DNA of 64,000 nt from Glaciecola sp028401415 (GTDB lineage: Bacteria > Pseudomonadota > Gammaproteobacteria > Enterobacterales > Alteromonadaceae), in contig NZ_CP171821.2 of assembly GCF_028401415.2 (NCBI RefSeq), positions 3,410,001 through 3,474,000 on the forward strand. Reading direction: 5' to 3'. Below, one piece after another: positions 17,925 to 26,300 of this stretch. Both the position numbers and the translations under genes were made by a program. The notes beneath the pieces were generated by a model, which was given only the letters and a program-made list of their open reading frames with translations, had not been told where the DNA came from and ran no database searches. The first letter of the stretch is position 1. The number at the start of each line of letters is the position of its first letter.

Positions 17925-18899
17925 CTAGTTTGAGATTTTTGGCAAGCCATTGCTCGTTAGTTTAAAGCTAGCTAATCCAAATTCATTGATTGAATCGAGC
18001 GCGGTCTTACTTAAATCTTTATTTCTGAGAAAGATAAGCTTTCTGAAGTACAGGTTATTGTTAGCGAGAATGCCCGCATAATATTGCTCGAATAATCGAT
18101 AATAACTGCCGTTGCTTTTCGCTAGCGCCGCGCCAAACTGAAGTCTTTCTTGTAAGTCAATGTTGTCTTTCGACGTGTATAAAAATGCGGCATTTGGGTA
18201 AATAAATACGATTTTATCGTCTTTTACGATAGCCTCAGTGCTCAGGTTTGCAATCTCAGCATCAATTTCTTGCATACTGCGGGAAAAACAGTTGAAGGTT
18301 TTTGCCTCTAACATGTCAAACAGTTCCAAGTAACTCTCACTGTCTACTGTTGTATAATCGTTTTGTTCATAAATAGCTTTATCTGGCCAGTCGCTTCCAA
18401 GCCCAATGGTGAGTTCCCCGGCGACAGCGGCATTAACAATATCGAAGTAGTTTTCATCCGTTGTTTGCAGTGTCGACGCGCGGCGCAAGTCGCGATGTAT
18501 CAAACACACCCGAAATCCAGCTAGGCCTCTATCTATAGGGCTATAGATAGGCGCGTATTTTTGCTCGCGCTCCAAATTAATTGAGCCAACAACAACATCA
18601 ATTTCCCCCCTGTCTAGCGCTGCAAATGCTTCATATTGCTCCATAGGGGCAGAAGGAACTAATTCGTACGCACCAAATCGATGTTCTGATGCATTTAAGT
18701 AGTTAGTGAGACTTGCGTGCAGAAATTCCGTATTGAAATTACGCTCCCAAAATACAATGCGTTGCACGGGTGCAGTGTTGCCTTGCGGGTCTGAGTTAGC
18801 TTCGGCGGAAAAGACGAACATGAAATTCAAGACAAGGCAGCATCTGCACACGAGCATGGCATATAGCTTTGGTAATATACGAAAGTTTTTTACTGGCAT
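17925..18899 (-). CDS. Orphan periplasmic substrate-binding protein (family 3 type)
   Basis: A 324-residue protein from the ATG at 18899, which gives a signal peptide with a hydrophobic core ending near SAEANS; the frame also extends to 18956. The mature part resembles amino-acid-type (SBP_bac_3) solute-binding domains: an early A-L-D-R-G-E-I-D-V-V-V-G-S motif and a later lobe. No ABC permease or ATPase is nearby. Such orphans are common in Alteromonadales and may act as sensors or scavengers. Ligand unknown. Confidence 0.72.
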   Translation of the reverse strand: MPVKNFRILPKLYAMLVCRCCLVLNFMFVFSAEANSDPQGNTAPVQRIVFWERNFNTEFLHASLTNYLNASEHRFGAYELVPSAPMEQYEAFAALDRGEIDVVVGSINLEREQKYAPIYSPIDRGLAGFRVCLIHRDLRRASTLQTTDENYFDIVNAAVAGELTIGLGSDWPDKAIYEQNDYTTVDSESYLELFDMLEAKTFNCFSRSMQEIDAEIANLSTEAIVKDDKIVFIYPNAAFLYTSKDNIDLQERLQFGAALAKSNGSYYRLFEQYYAGILANNNLYFRKLIFLRNKDLSKTALDSINEFGLASFKLTSNGLPKISN

Positions 18900-18964
18900 A
18901 ACAACTTCAAGAACTAGCAATGGCTCTATACTATGAGTGGTGAGCTTTGGGCGCAACCTAATTT

Positions 18965-19045
18965 AACCTCAACTCGGGATAAGCGATAGTGCAAATGCAT
19001 GTTTTTAGCGCTACTTGGCGCTGTCGCCTATCCCGAGTTGAGGTT
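18965..19045. repeat. Palindromic mobile repeat, deleted copy (B)
   Basis: AACCTCAACTCGGGATAAGC and its complement bound this 81-bp element, flanked by AATTT on both sides (18960-18964 and 19046-19050). Its inside matches, in inverse orientation, the two flanks of the copy at 53180, with the central hairpin deleted. It lies directly before the TerB-like gene and ends about 25 bases before that start codon, so it forms part of the leader or promoter region. Confidence 0.82.
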
Positions 19046-19070
19046 AATTTACATCGAGGAAATAAATATA

Positions 19071-19520
19071 ATGATAGATAAGTTGAAGGCGTTTTTCTCT
19101 TTAGAGATTGAAATAAAGGATGAGAAAGACACGCAAAACAAGTTGCAGCATGCATGCGCGGCATTGCTTTTTGAAGTCATTAAAGCTGACTTTGAACAAA
19201 CCGCTGAAGAAACGGAAAAGGTGAAACATTTGCTAAGAGAGTCCTTTGATTTAAGCGACGCTCAGCTAAACGAATTAATGATTGCGTCAGAACAAAATAG
19301 CGCAGAAACCACCTCTGTATATCCATTTACAACGCTGATTAAAGAAGAGTATGAATACGAGCAACGTGTGGCGCTAATCACCCTGATGTGGAAAGTTGCC
19401 TATGCTGATGGCTCACTCGACCACCACGAAGATGACGTCATTAGAAGAGTTGCGGATTTACTATATGTTAGACACAGTGACTTTATTCAGGCTAAACTTG
19501 CTGTATCCGGTGATCATTAA
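19071..19520 (+). CDS. TerB-like protein
   Basis: A 149-residue acidic helical protein of the TerB/DjlA-N superfamily: the second half carries the typical metal-binding pattern A-Y-A-D-G-x-L-D-x-x-E-D-D-V. The start at 19071 has GAGGA upstream; the longer frame from 18999 lies inside the mobile repeat and is not real. TerB-like proteins are associated with envelope stress and membrane complexes; tellurite resistance cannot be assumed. Followed by a bPH2 membrane protein. Confidence 0.82.
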   Translation: MIDKLKAFFSLEIEIKDEKDTQNKLQHACAALLFEVIKADFEQTAEETEKVKHLLRESFDLSDAQLNELMIASEQNSAETTSVYPFTTLIKEEYEYEQRVALITLMWKVAYADGSLDHHEDDVIRRVADLLYVRHSDFIQAKLAVSGDH

Positions 19521-19568
19521 ACGGCGCGCCATTTTCAGTGTCCTAACACCAAAATCTAAGGAAGGAAT

Positions 19569-20132
19569 ATGCAAGAAAGCGTTATTTGTGAAGCTCAGTT
19601 TGACCCTAAGGTAAAGCGATATTGGCTAGTGCTATGGTGCCTAATTGCAATGGCAAGCGTTTTTTTCATTCCGTTTTTGCCCATTATCGCTTTATTAGTC
19701 TTATTGTTGAGTCAGCGGATTCTTGATGCCATGTCGGCGCAATTAATGACGCGAAAGCTGATTGTGAAACGTGGCATTATGTTTAAGGTCGAAAAATCGG
19801 TTCCGCTCGATAAGATAACCGATGTTGGAATGATTCAAGGACCATTAATGCGGATGTTTGGTGTTTATCGACTGACATTTGAAACAGCCGGGCAATCTGC
19901 ACCTGGGGCCTTAGTTTCGATGATTGGTATTGTTGACGCAGCAGACTTTAGAGAAAAAATACTGGCGCAAAAAGAACGCCTTGCACAGGAATCATCAGTG
20001 CTAACATCAGTTGCAGCGAGCGCGAATCCTTCTCAAAATTCGCAAATGAAAGAGGCTGGACTAAACGAGCTTAACCAAAGTGTCAGGCGTATTGAAAAGC
20101 TGCTTTTACAGCTTGTTGAGAAAAAACACTGA
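19569..20132 (+). CDS. Bacterial PH-domain (bPH2, YdbS-like) membrane protein
   Basis: A 187-residue protein with two close transmembrane helices at about 16-52, then a bPH2 domain (about 55-130) with the typical R-G-I-M-F-K-V-E-K-S-V-P-L-D-K-I-T-D pattern, and a C-terminal coiled-coil tail ending L-L-L-Q-L-V-E-K-K-H. AAGGAAGG precedes the ATG. Function unknown; possibly a membrane scaffold. Confidence 0.8.
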   Translation: MQESVICEAQFDPKVKRYWLVLWCLIAMASVFFIPFLPIIALLVLLLSQRILDAMSAQLMTRKLIVKRGIMFKVEKSVPLDKITDVGMIQGPLMRMFGVYRLTFETAGQSAPGALVSMIGIVDAADFREKILAQKERLAQESSVLTSVAASANPSQNSQMKEAGLNELNQSVRRIEKLLLQLVEKKH

Positions 20133-20205
20133 GCGGGGCAATGTAGCGCAGGTGTAATCGAAAACAATGTGCACTAAACTGCACTCAGACTAATTCGGAT
20201 AAGAT

Positions 20206-20748
20206 ATGAAAGTAAATCACAGTAATAAGCTATTTTCAGAGTTGAGCGGAAACGGCTCTGCTATTCGCCTTTTTAGTGCGATTGCGCTGTATCTCTTGGT
20301 TGTTCTCTCAAGTACTGCGGGGGATCAAAGCATTCGCTTGTCTGAACCGATTGCAGTTGATGCGACGAGTGAAACATTTGGTGCGCCTTTTGATCAAACG
20401 CTACCAACGCTAACCGTTGATACCTTATTTATGTCCCCTGAGAAGCACCTGGATGCTGCATTTAGTGCGAATTTGCCAATCACCAAGGTATGCCAAAAAA
20501 AGGGCTGCTTCTTTATCGCCCAACATGAGAATAAAACCATGAGAGTGTCATTCAAGGACTATGGTTTTTTTATTCCAACCGATGCCGGTGGCAAAACAGT
20601 AAGTGTGAATGGTGAATTAGTAGAGAAGAATATCACGCCAGCGCAAGCGGCGCATTTTACCGAGGATTTGGACAGCGAAAGTGCACACATTGCGGCAGGT
20701 AAAACTTATGAAATCGTTGCTTCAAGTGTAATCATTCCGCTGTCTTAG
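20206..20748 (+). CDS. DUF4920-type exported protein
   Basis: A 180-residue protein with an N-terminal hydrophobic stretch (about 22-40) that is probably a signal peptide. The mature part contains V-C-Q-K-K-G-C-F-F, with two Cys, then V-S-F-K-D-Y-G-F-F-I-P, a pattern I associate with DUF4920. The Cys pair could bind a metal or form a disulfide. Followed after 31 bases by a DUF3859-like gene. Confidence 0.65.
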   Translation: MKVNHSNKLFSELSGNGSAIRLFSAIALYLLVVLSSTAGDQSIRLSEPIAVDATSETFGAPFDQTLPTLTVDTLFMSPEKHLDAAFSANLPITKVCQKKGCFFIAQHENKTMRVSFKDYGFFIPTDAGGKTVSVNGELVEKNITPAQAAHFTEDLDSESAHIAAGKTYEIVASSVIIPLS

Positions 20749-20779
20749 TTGGCAACGACACTCAGGTAAGCGTAGCGCA

Positions 20780-21217
20780 ATGGCAAAAACAAAGCCGGTA
20801 TTTTCAATTGAAAGTTACGGTATTTACGATGGTTTTATAGATGGCGGAAAAACGCTGCCTAAAATTGCCAAACATACCCACATTATACCTGCGCAAATAG
20901 ACATAGAGTTTGGCTTTGTGCTGCATGCTAAAAAAGCAAAGGGTGAACACTTAAGCTGGTGTATTGCACATCCAAATATATGCGATAAGCAAGGCGTGAT
21001 TATGGCGCCCTTCGAAGGGGGCCTGCACGTTAGAACGAATGACTGGCGATTTTATCTGGGCGACACAATCTGGGCGCCAGAACAGGACAAACTTGGCAGT
21101 TGGCATATGTTAATTAAACATAACGACAAGATTATTGCCGAGCAAATATTTGAAATTACTTTAGAAGATGAAGAGGAGCAAAAACAAGCTCAGTTCTGGA
21201 AAAAAAGAGGTTTCTAA
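20780..21217 (+). CDS. DUF3859-like protein
   Basis: A 145-residue protein without signal peptide, starting with a beta-rich segment E-S-Y-G-I-Y-D-G and rich in Trp and acidic residues near the end. The pattern fits the DUF3859 family; molecular function unknown. It ends just before a strong bidirectional terminator. Confidence 0.6.
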   Translation: MAKTKPVFSIESYGIYDGFIDGGKTLPKIAKHTHIIPAQIDIEFGFVLHAKKAKGEHLSWCIAHPNICDKQGVIMAPFEGGLHVRTNDWRFYLGDTIWAPEQDKLGSWHMLIKHNDKIIAEQIFEITLEDEEEQKQAQFWKKRGF

Positions 21218-21231
21218 GGTGGCAAGATTGA

Positions 21232-21266
21232 AAAGCCCGGTAAGCATAAAATGCTTACCGGGCTTT
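21232..21266. terminator. Strong bidirectional rho-independent terminator
   Basis: A perfect 16-bp stem (AAAGCCCGGTAAGCAT and its complement) with an AAA loop lies between the convergent DUF3859 and anti-sigma genes. Short T-runs follow on both strands. Confidence 0.88.
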
Positions 21267-21288
21267 GTATTATTGGAACGCGCTTGAC

Positions 21289-22167
21289 TTACTCGTCGCC
21301 GTCCTCTGTCATTATGTTGTAATTATCAGAGCTAGTGCTAAAAAGTTCATCATCCAAGTATTGATTAAATGCCACATCTGCATCGAAGATAAAGCTGTTT
21401 TGTCCTTGAGCTATCTCAATTCGAATACTCTTAGGCAGTTCTGTATTAGGGTCAACCCATAAGGTTATATCCATATGCTCTTGATCAATGACATACCCTA
21501 CAAGCATCTGCCCATTTTTTAACTGAGGGTCAGTGACAATGACCTCTCCCTTATAGCTAAGTACCTGTTTATGCCAATCCAACAGGCTATCTTCAATGCT
21601 TTTGTCATCAGACTGCTCGCCTGGCGAAAAGCTAAAAGGCATGGCTCTGTTGACATGAGGGAATATGATTAATCCCTCTCCTAGCTCAGTGTCTAAGACA
21701 TTTACCACTGACATTTGCTTATTGCCGCCCGCTAGTGGCGTGTTGACAATGCGTAGCTTGCTAGGCGCTTTGTAAAATACCTCCAATGACATGATCGGCT
21801 CACCATTTGAAAGCATTTCGCCCGCATAAATCATTGAACTGATGTTATTAAGCTTTTGTACTACAGAGGCAAAGGCTGGGCTGCTAACGCCACCGGAAAA
21901 CAGTAAGCCGACAGATAAGCTCAGTGCAATAGCAAATGATCCAGCAAAGCCCCACTGCGCGCCCACAGACAGCTCTTTTAACCATGACCATGCAGATAGA
22001 AGCTTGCCTTGCGAGGGCTCATCTTGATAAACCGGACCGTCGTAGTCTTCTATACTTTGCATGAGTTTTGTCTCCATATTTAAATACTCATCTTCTGTGG
22101 GCTGCTGTTTTTTGACTGCATCGACCCATGGTTGAAATCTATGTTCTGATTCGTCTTTAAACGACAT
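21289..22167 (-). CDS. Membrane anti-sigma-like protein with LolA-like outer domain
   Basis: A 292-residue protein with about 70 cytoplasmic residues, one transmembrane helix (about 74-97) and a periplasmic domain of about 190 residues rich in beta strands, similar to LolA/outer-membrane lipoprotein-sorting folds (L-E-V-F-Y-K-A-P-S-K-L-R). The gene overlaps the ECF sigma gene by 11 bases, the usual arrangement for a cognate anti-sigma factor. It probably holds the sigma factor until an envelope signal is received. No classical Zn-finger anti-sigma motif is evident. Confidence 0.75.
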   Translation of the reverse strand: MSFKDESEHRFQPWVDAVKKQQPTEDEYLNMETKLMQSIEDYDGPVYQDEPSQGKLLSAWSWLKELSVGAQWGFAGSFAIALSLSVGLLFSGGVSSPAFASVVQKLNNISSMIYAGEMLSNGEPIMSLEVFYKAPSKLRIVNTPLAGGNKQMSVVNVLDTELGEGLIIFPHVNRAMPFSFSPGEQSDDKSIEDSLLDWHKQVLSYKGEVIVTDPQLKNGQMLVGYVIDQEHMDITLWVDPNTELPKSIRIEIAQGQNSFIFDADVAFNQYLDDELFSTSSDNYNIMTEDGDE

Positions 22168-22696
22168 GCTGCTCTCCTAAAAATTGTGATTCACCCAAAT
22201 GGCTTGAGACTTTGATTTGAGTGCGATGTAAGGTAACGCCCACTAAGCTACTTGAGATGCCTTCGATGTCTGCTATCTCCTGATAGGAGTAGCCTTCAAT
22301 GTGACGCATACAAAATATTCGAGCGTCTTTTGCATCGAGGCGCAGTAAAGCTTTGAGCAGGCATTGTAAATCCCGGTCCTGTAAGATGAGTTGCAGCGGT
22401 TGTTCTGCATGGATAGTCTGGGGTTCGGGAACAGCCTCCATCGGCGATTCTGCAAGACGAGTATGTCGTCTCAAGTGGTCGATAGCCGTGCTAATTGCCA
22501 TTGATTTTAAATAGGCTGGCCAGTGAGTAATGGTGTTGAACGAACTAGGTGATTTCTTAAAGAGCTTTAAAAATACTTCTTGGGTAACATCTTCAGCAAG
22601 ATGCGCATCACGAAGCAGTCTAAAAGCGCTGTGAAAGACCTGTCGTCCATGGTTTTTTGCCAAGTTGGCAATGTTGGCCTTATGTCTTTGGTTCAA
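22157..22696 (-). CDS. ECF sigma factor (sigma70 family)
   Basis: A 179-residue protein from the TTG at 22696, which has AGGAGAGA seven bases upstream; the frame extends to 22738 without such a site. Region 2 (about 15-80) contains D-A-H-L-A-E-D-V-T-Q-E-V-F-L-K-L-F, and region 4 (about 110-165) contains E-G-Y-S-Y-Q-E-I-A-D-I-E-G-I-S. It directs RNA polymerase to a stress or surface-signal regulon and is likely held by the overlapping anti-sigma gene. Confidence 0.9.
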   Translation of the reverse strand: MNQRHKANIANLAKNHGRQVFHSAFRLLRDAHLAEDVTQEVFLKLFKKSPSSFNTITHWPAYLKSMAISTAIDHLRRHTRLAESPMEAVPEPQTIHAEQPLQLILQDRDLQCLLKALLRLDAKDARIFCMRHIEGYSYQEIADIEGISSSLVGVTLHRTQIKVSSHLGESQFLGEQHVV

Positions 22697-22821
22697 TGAC
22701 TCTCTCCTGTAGTGTGTCTCAATGAACTGACGAACCAATCTGATTTTTTATTACACTTTTTTATTTGTTTGCAGGCATTATGTGAAGTAAGAACGGCTAG
22801 TAAGGGGTGTAAACGGCAGAC

Positions 22822-23259
22822 CTAGTCTGCGTGTTTGTTGCGTTTTAAGGTAAATCCAAACCAACCTGCAGTTGCGCAGCAAGCGGTTAAGAAAATACCC
22901 CAGCCCCAATCAATTAGCATGATTTTTAAGGTAAAGCCTTCCAGAATGCTGTAATTGGTGAGGTTATAGGCACCGTAGCTTGCAAGGCCTAGCAATGCGC
23001 CATCAATAGCGCTGTAAAACCAAGGCTTTTCACGGTTTGGCACAATCGCTAAAACAAAGGTTACAAAGCCGTACATCAGATAAAATATAACCCAAGGCCA
23101 TGTGATAAATTGCGAGCGCAGCATGCCTTGCATTTCGCTTTGATACCAATTCGAAGCAATCAACCCTAGCCAGATAAAGTCTAATATCGCAAACATCAAT
23201 AGTATGCAGAATATAGACAGTAGGATATGACTGAAGAAGCGTTTGATGTTTGCTAGCAT
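22822..23259 (-). CDS. DUF2177 membrane protein
   Basis: A 145-residue protein with four transmembrane helices and the family pattern F-I-W-L-G-L-I-A-x-x-W-Y-x-x-E near the start and D-x-x-W-G-x-x-L at the end (here D-W-G-W-G-I-F-L). Function unknown. It lies upstream of the ECF sigma gene on the same strand and may be in its regulon. Confidence 0.8.
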   Translation of the reverse strand: MLANIKRFFSHILLSIFCILLMFAILDFIWLGLIASNWYQSEMQGMLRSQFITWPWVIFYLMYGFVTFVLAIVPNREKPWFYSAIDGALLGLASYGAYNLTNYSILEGFTLKIMLIDWGWGIFLTACCATAGWFGFTLKRNKHAD

Positions 23260-23289
23260 ATGAGACTCATGAGCGCGATATTATTAACT

Positions 23290-23485
23290 AACCTGAATCC
23301 TGTTTAAGAAACGGCGCTCAGCACCGCTAGAATTGCGAATTACTGCGTTGCAAAAGCCATCAATAGAATAACTATTACGTGACTTTTGCGCCTTGTCCTT
23401 CACAATTCTAGCAGCACTGAGTGTAAAAATTAATTTAAGTATGTGAAACATGCGCTTGCACCATTTCTTAAACAGGATTCAGGTT
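23290..23485. repeat. Palindromic mobile repeat, full-length copy with divergent arms (D)
   Basis: A 196-bp element flanked by AACT on both sides (23286-23289 and 23486-23489). Outer arms of 22 bp (left AACCTGAATCCTGTTTAAGA and its complement), inner arms of about 21 bp, and a central hairpin at 23335-23403 that is about 91 percent identical to the one at 53225-53293. The outer and inner arms differ from the 53180 copy in sequence but pair perfectly or nearly so with each other. Confidence 0.82.
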
Positions 23486-23506
23486 AACTATGCTGGCATC
23501 ATAGCC

Positions 23507-23802
23507 CAAATAGATGAATCACGCCCTCGCAAATTAGTCAGACGCTTTCAGGGCAAAGCTAAAGGTTGTCCCTTCGCCGAGTCGACTTTTAACAGACAGC
23601 TTGGCGCCCAAAAGGGATGTCAGCTTTTGGCAAATTGCCAAACCAAGTCCCGCGTGTAACTGCGAATCACTTTTTTTGTTACTGGCTTGATAACGGGCCT
23701 CAAAGATGTGAGCGATATCATCGGCGCTTATCCCTATCCCATCATCTGTCACATCCACCTCTACCATTGTGTCGCTCTTATGCATTTTTACGGTGATGCT
23801 GC
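23507..23802. repeat. 296-bp direct repeat, copy 1
   Basis: Identical to 26005-26300 at an offset of 2498 bases, except for two differences I can see (G/A at 23516 and one near 23632). It contains the 3' end of the histidine-kinase gene plus 27 bases beyond the stop. Together the copies bracket a 2202-base segment carrying two secreted-protein genes. Confidence 0.93.
23534..23802 (-). pseudogene. 3' fragment of the histidine kinase gene
   Basis: The last 88 or so residues of the kinase encoded at 26032-27522, reading from S-I-T-V-K to the stop. It keeps the ATP-binding G1 (D-D-G-I-G-I-S) and G2 (G-L-G-L-A-I) boxes but lacks the sensor, HAMP, phospho-acceptor and N box. The open frame continues to 23875 through 24 unrelated codons, probably by chance. 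Not expected to be functional. Confidence 0.88.
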
Positions 23803-24214
23803 TGCATTCTAAAAATAAATATGCCGCATCGGCAGCAGCAACGCATACACCAGCCCATAGACTGTAGAATGCCAATACACTTCTAGAAGGTGTCTACCAG
23901 TTCACAACTTAAACTTAAAGTTCTTGACAACAAAAAATCAAATCAAGAATAAAAAGGACACAATAAGAATGAGTTGTAGCAAAGAAAATATGGTGTCTTG
24001 ATACAAATTGCAACGTCGAAATTTGATTCTGTCCACAATTTTCCTGTGTTTCATAAATGCATAAATATAGCTGGTAGCGCCGGGAGTTAAATTCTGTATA
24101 GGGCATTCTATTTGATTAAGGCTATCTAATAAAAATAGTTGCGTTTCATGATCGTATGTTGATACATTAAAAGTGTGCATGAAGCACGATAATAAACAAA
24201 TAAGGACAAAAACC
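23803..24214. other. Left part of the segment between the direct repeats, no gene seen
   Basis: A 412-base AT-rich stretch between the kinase fragment and the first secreted-protein gene. I see no convincing gene, transposase remnant or structured RNA here. It presumably holds the promoter of the gene that starts at 24215. Confidence 0.5.
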
Positions 24215-25073
24215 ATGAAATTTTATAAGTTCACTTTAATCTCTTCTCTTCTCTTCTCTTCTCTCCTCCGTCAATGCATCTGCAAATGAGCCGGTATATC
24301 CGTGTGACCTTGCTTGCACGAACATGGAGAGAGAGGCAGCGATAAATTCAATGTCGCTAAATGATGGAGAAAAGTTGACAATCTTGGATCTTGATTCTAG
24401 TGCAGTCAGGACCTTTGTAGCTGAAAAGAAGTTTACACACTTTGGAGAGATGATTGATTCTGTGCGAGAAGTTCCACTTAGTAGTGTTGCTGTGCAGGTT
24501 AAATCAAGCTATGTAAATTTTAGAACTGGGGTCAACATCCCGGCATTTTCACTACCTCGAACTCACTCTACTTTTCGTAATATTCAAGTGTCAGACGCGA
24601 CGCAGCTTATTACAACACCGCAGCTTAGAAATTATGTTGCTCAGTACGTTGAGAACAGCAGCGACCTCAGGCAAAAGTTATCGGTGCATACAAGCGAACT
24701 AAGTTCTATGGGTATTTCCAGACTTACCGGAAAGGAAATTCCCGCGGTAATTCTCGTTAGGTTTCCTGACAACTCGACAACTGAATTTAGCATTTCCTAT
24801 CGATTCGTCAATGGAAACACGGATGCGGATATCTCATTTATTGAAGGTAGTGCACGGTTCGCGGATGGTACAAAGATTCCTGATAGCCATAGCGATATAA
24901 TCGGCAATTGGTATTTCGAAAGTGAGGCTGCAGCGAACGGGTTTATACGTCTAGGTGCTCTGTGGGATATTCCATTTACTGTGCCAGATCAAGATTCCGC
25001 TTGTAATGAACAAGAAGTAAAGATTCGATGTACGCGCAATAAGGGCTGCGAGGTTGAAGTAATTTGTAAGTAA
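24215..25073 (+). pseudogene. Secreted protein gene, out of frame at a CTCTT repeat (probable phase-OFF allele)
   Basis: Translation from the ATG at 24215 (AAGGA at 24202-24206) begins a signal peptide but stops at 24287-24289. The long frame (249 codons from an internal ATG at 24324 with no ribosome site) is offset by one base. Four CTCTT units lie within the signal-peptide codons. Adding one unit joins the frames and yields a normal signal peptide with an N-A-S-A cleavage site and a mature protein starting N-E-P-V-Y-P-C. The protein would have 287 residues, with Cys pairs near both ends. It resembles the neighbour at 25129 at the start (P-C-x-x-x-C-x-N against A-C-x-x-x-C-D-N). Function unknown. 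A sequencing error in the repeat is the alternative. Confidence 0.78.
24241..24264 (+). repeat. CTCTT pentanucleotide tandem repeat inside a signal-peptide region
   Basis: Four perfect CTCTT units followed by CTCT. A gain of one 5-base unit restores the frame of the downstream coding region, as expected of a contingency locus changed by slipped-strand mispairing. Confidence 0.9.
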
Positions 25074-25128
25074 GGTTAAAACTTATGCTCGTCTGCTCAG
25101 TCAGGCGAGCAATTTAGAGGGAATATCT

Positions 25129-25770
25129 ATGTACAAAAAATCGTTAACGTTAATTATGCTTGCTTTCTTGAGTCTTATATTATTCCACCGTCATGTATTC
25201 GCCACCGTTTTTGCTTGCAATATCCCTTGTGATAATCAGGAGGGGGTTGCGAAAAGTGTAATAACGGAGCATAAAGTCGGATCACAATTTACAGTACTTA
25301 ATATGGCTACAGGGAAGGCGATTGAATACAAACCAATAGAGGCCAACGTGTTTGGTCAGGCTTCATTGGAATTAGCAAAAGTCGAGAATTCAGAGTCTGC
25401 AAAAGATGCAGAGCTGAAGTACAAAGATGTGATTCAGAATGCTAATTCACTGACTGTGGAGGTCTTAACATTGCAAGAGCTGGATCGCGAGGTGGCTGGT
25501 AAGGCGCTTAATAGCAGAATAGACTCCGCACAGACAGTCGTTCTTTGGCCTCAGGTTAGAGACGCAATTATGCTTCGACTTACACAAAGTCCTAGAGTGC
25601 AAACTCACGCTTTGAATCTTCTTGAAGAATTTGATGATTTTGTCTGTTTTCTTACCCGTGTAAATTTCGATTTTCGCTTACGCCTTGAAGATGGTTCGCA
25701 TCTATATTTTACAGCAGTTGCAACTCGATTTAATGATTCAATTTCCGTGGCAATTGACGTTAGAGAGTAA
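25129..25770 (+). CDS. Secreted protein, distant relative of the upstream frameshifted gene
   Basis: A 213-residue protein with a signal peptide (hydrophobic about 6-20, cleavage near VFAT) and a short Cys-containing start A-C-N-I-P-C-D-N, similar to that of the upstream gene. A later stretch F-D-F-R-L-R-L-E-D-G-S-x-L-x-F matches a comparable strand region in the neighbour. Family unknown. AGAGGGA precedes the ATG. It sits inside the segment bracketed by the 296-bp direct repeats. Confidence 0.7.
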   Translation: MYKKSLTLIMLAFLSLILFHRHVFATVFACNIPCDNQEGVAKSVITEHKVGSQFTVLNMATGKAIEYKPIEANVFGQASLELAKVENSESAKDAELKYKDVIQNANSLTVEVLTLQELDREVAGKALNSRIDSAQTVVLWPQVRDAIMLRLTQSPRVQTHALNLLEEFDDFVCFLTRVNFDFRLRLEDGSHLYFTAVATRFNDSISVAIDVRE

Positions 25771-26004
25771 TTGTATAAGCGATGATTAGCCATGTTTCAG
25801 ATCAACGCATGGCTCAATCTCAACTAAACAATTTCTAATTTCAAAGCTAAAAAGTATTTGTGAGTTTATCGTGGATGCGAACAGGTTTTAAGGCTTTCTC
25901 AGCTTTCAACAAACCACCTAACCATGGTGGCTTTAAACGTCATATAAAATTTCATATTTCCCACCCGATTGTGGGATGCTGACTAAAGTGAGTGAATGCT
26001 CACT

Positions 26005-26300
26005 CAAATAGATAAATCACGCCCTCGCAAATTAGTCAGACGCTTTCAGGGCAAAGCTAAAGGTTGTCCCTTCGCCGAGTCGACTTTTAACAGACAGCTT
26101 GGCGCCCAAAAGGGATGTCAGCTTTTGGCAGATTGCCAAACCAAGTCCCGCGTGTAACTGCGAATCACTTTTTTTGTTACTGGCTTGATAACGGGCCTCA
26201 AAGATGTGAGCGATATCATCGGCGCTTATCCCTATCCCATCATCTGTCACATCCACCTCTACCATTGTGTCGCTCTTATGCATTTTTACGGTGATGCTGC
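26005..26300. repeat. 296-bp direct repeat, copy 2 (in the intact kinase gene)
   Basis: Second copy of 23507-23802. It contains the true 3' end of the histidine kinase gene, so this is probably the original and copy 1 the duplicate. Confidence 0.93.

Noticed and set aside
18999..19070. N-terminal extension of the TerB-like protein
   Set aside because: These codons lie mostly inside the mobile repeat, and a GAGGA site directly precedes the ATG at 19071.
19071..19520. Tellurite resistance operon
   Set aside because: Only a TerB-like domain is present; TerC, TerD, TerZ and other partners are absent.
23534..23875. Intact small ATPase-type protein
   Set aside because: All of it except the first 24 codons is an exact copy of the kinase 3' end; the added codons come from the junction.
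24324..25073. Cytoplasmic 249-residue protein starting at the internal ATG
   Set aside because: No ribosome site precedes this ATG, and the region before it encodes a good signal peptide in the adjoining frame; the frameshifted exported form explains it better.
23803..26004. Integrative element or insertion sequence between the direct repeats
   Set aside because: No integrase, transposase, terminal inverted repeats or short target duplication are visible; only the long direct repeat is certain.
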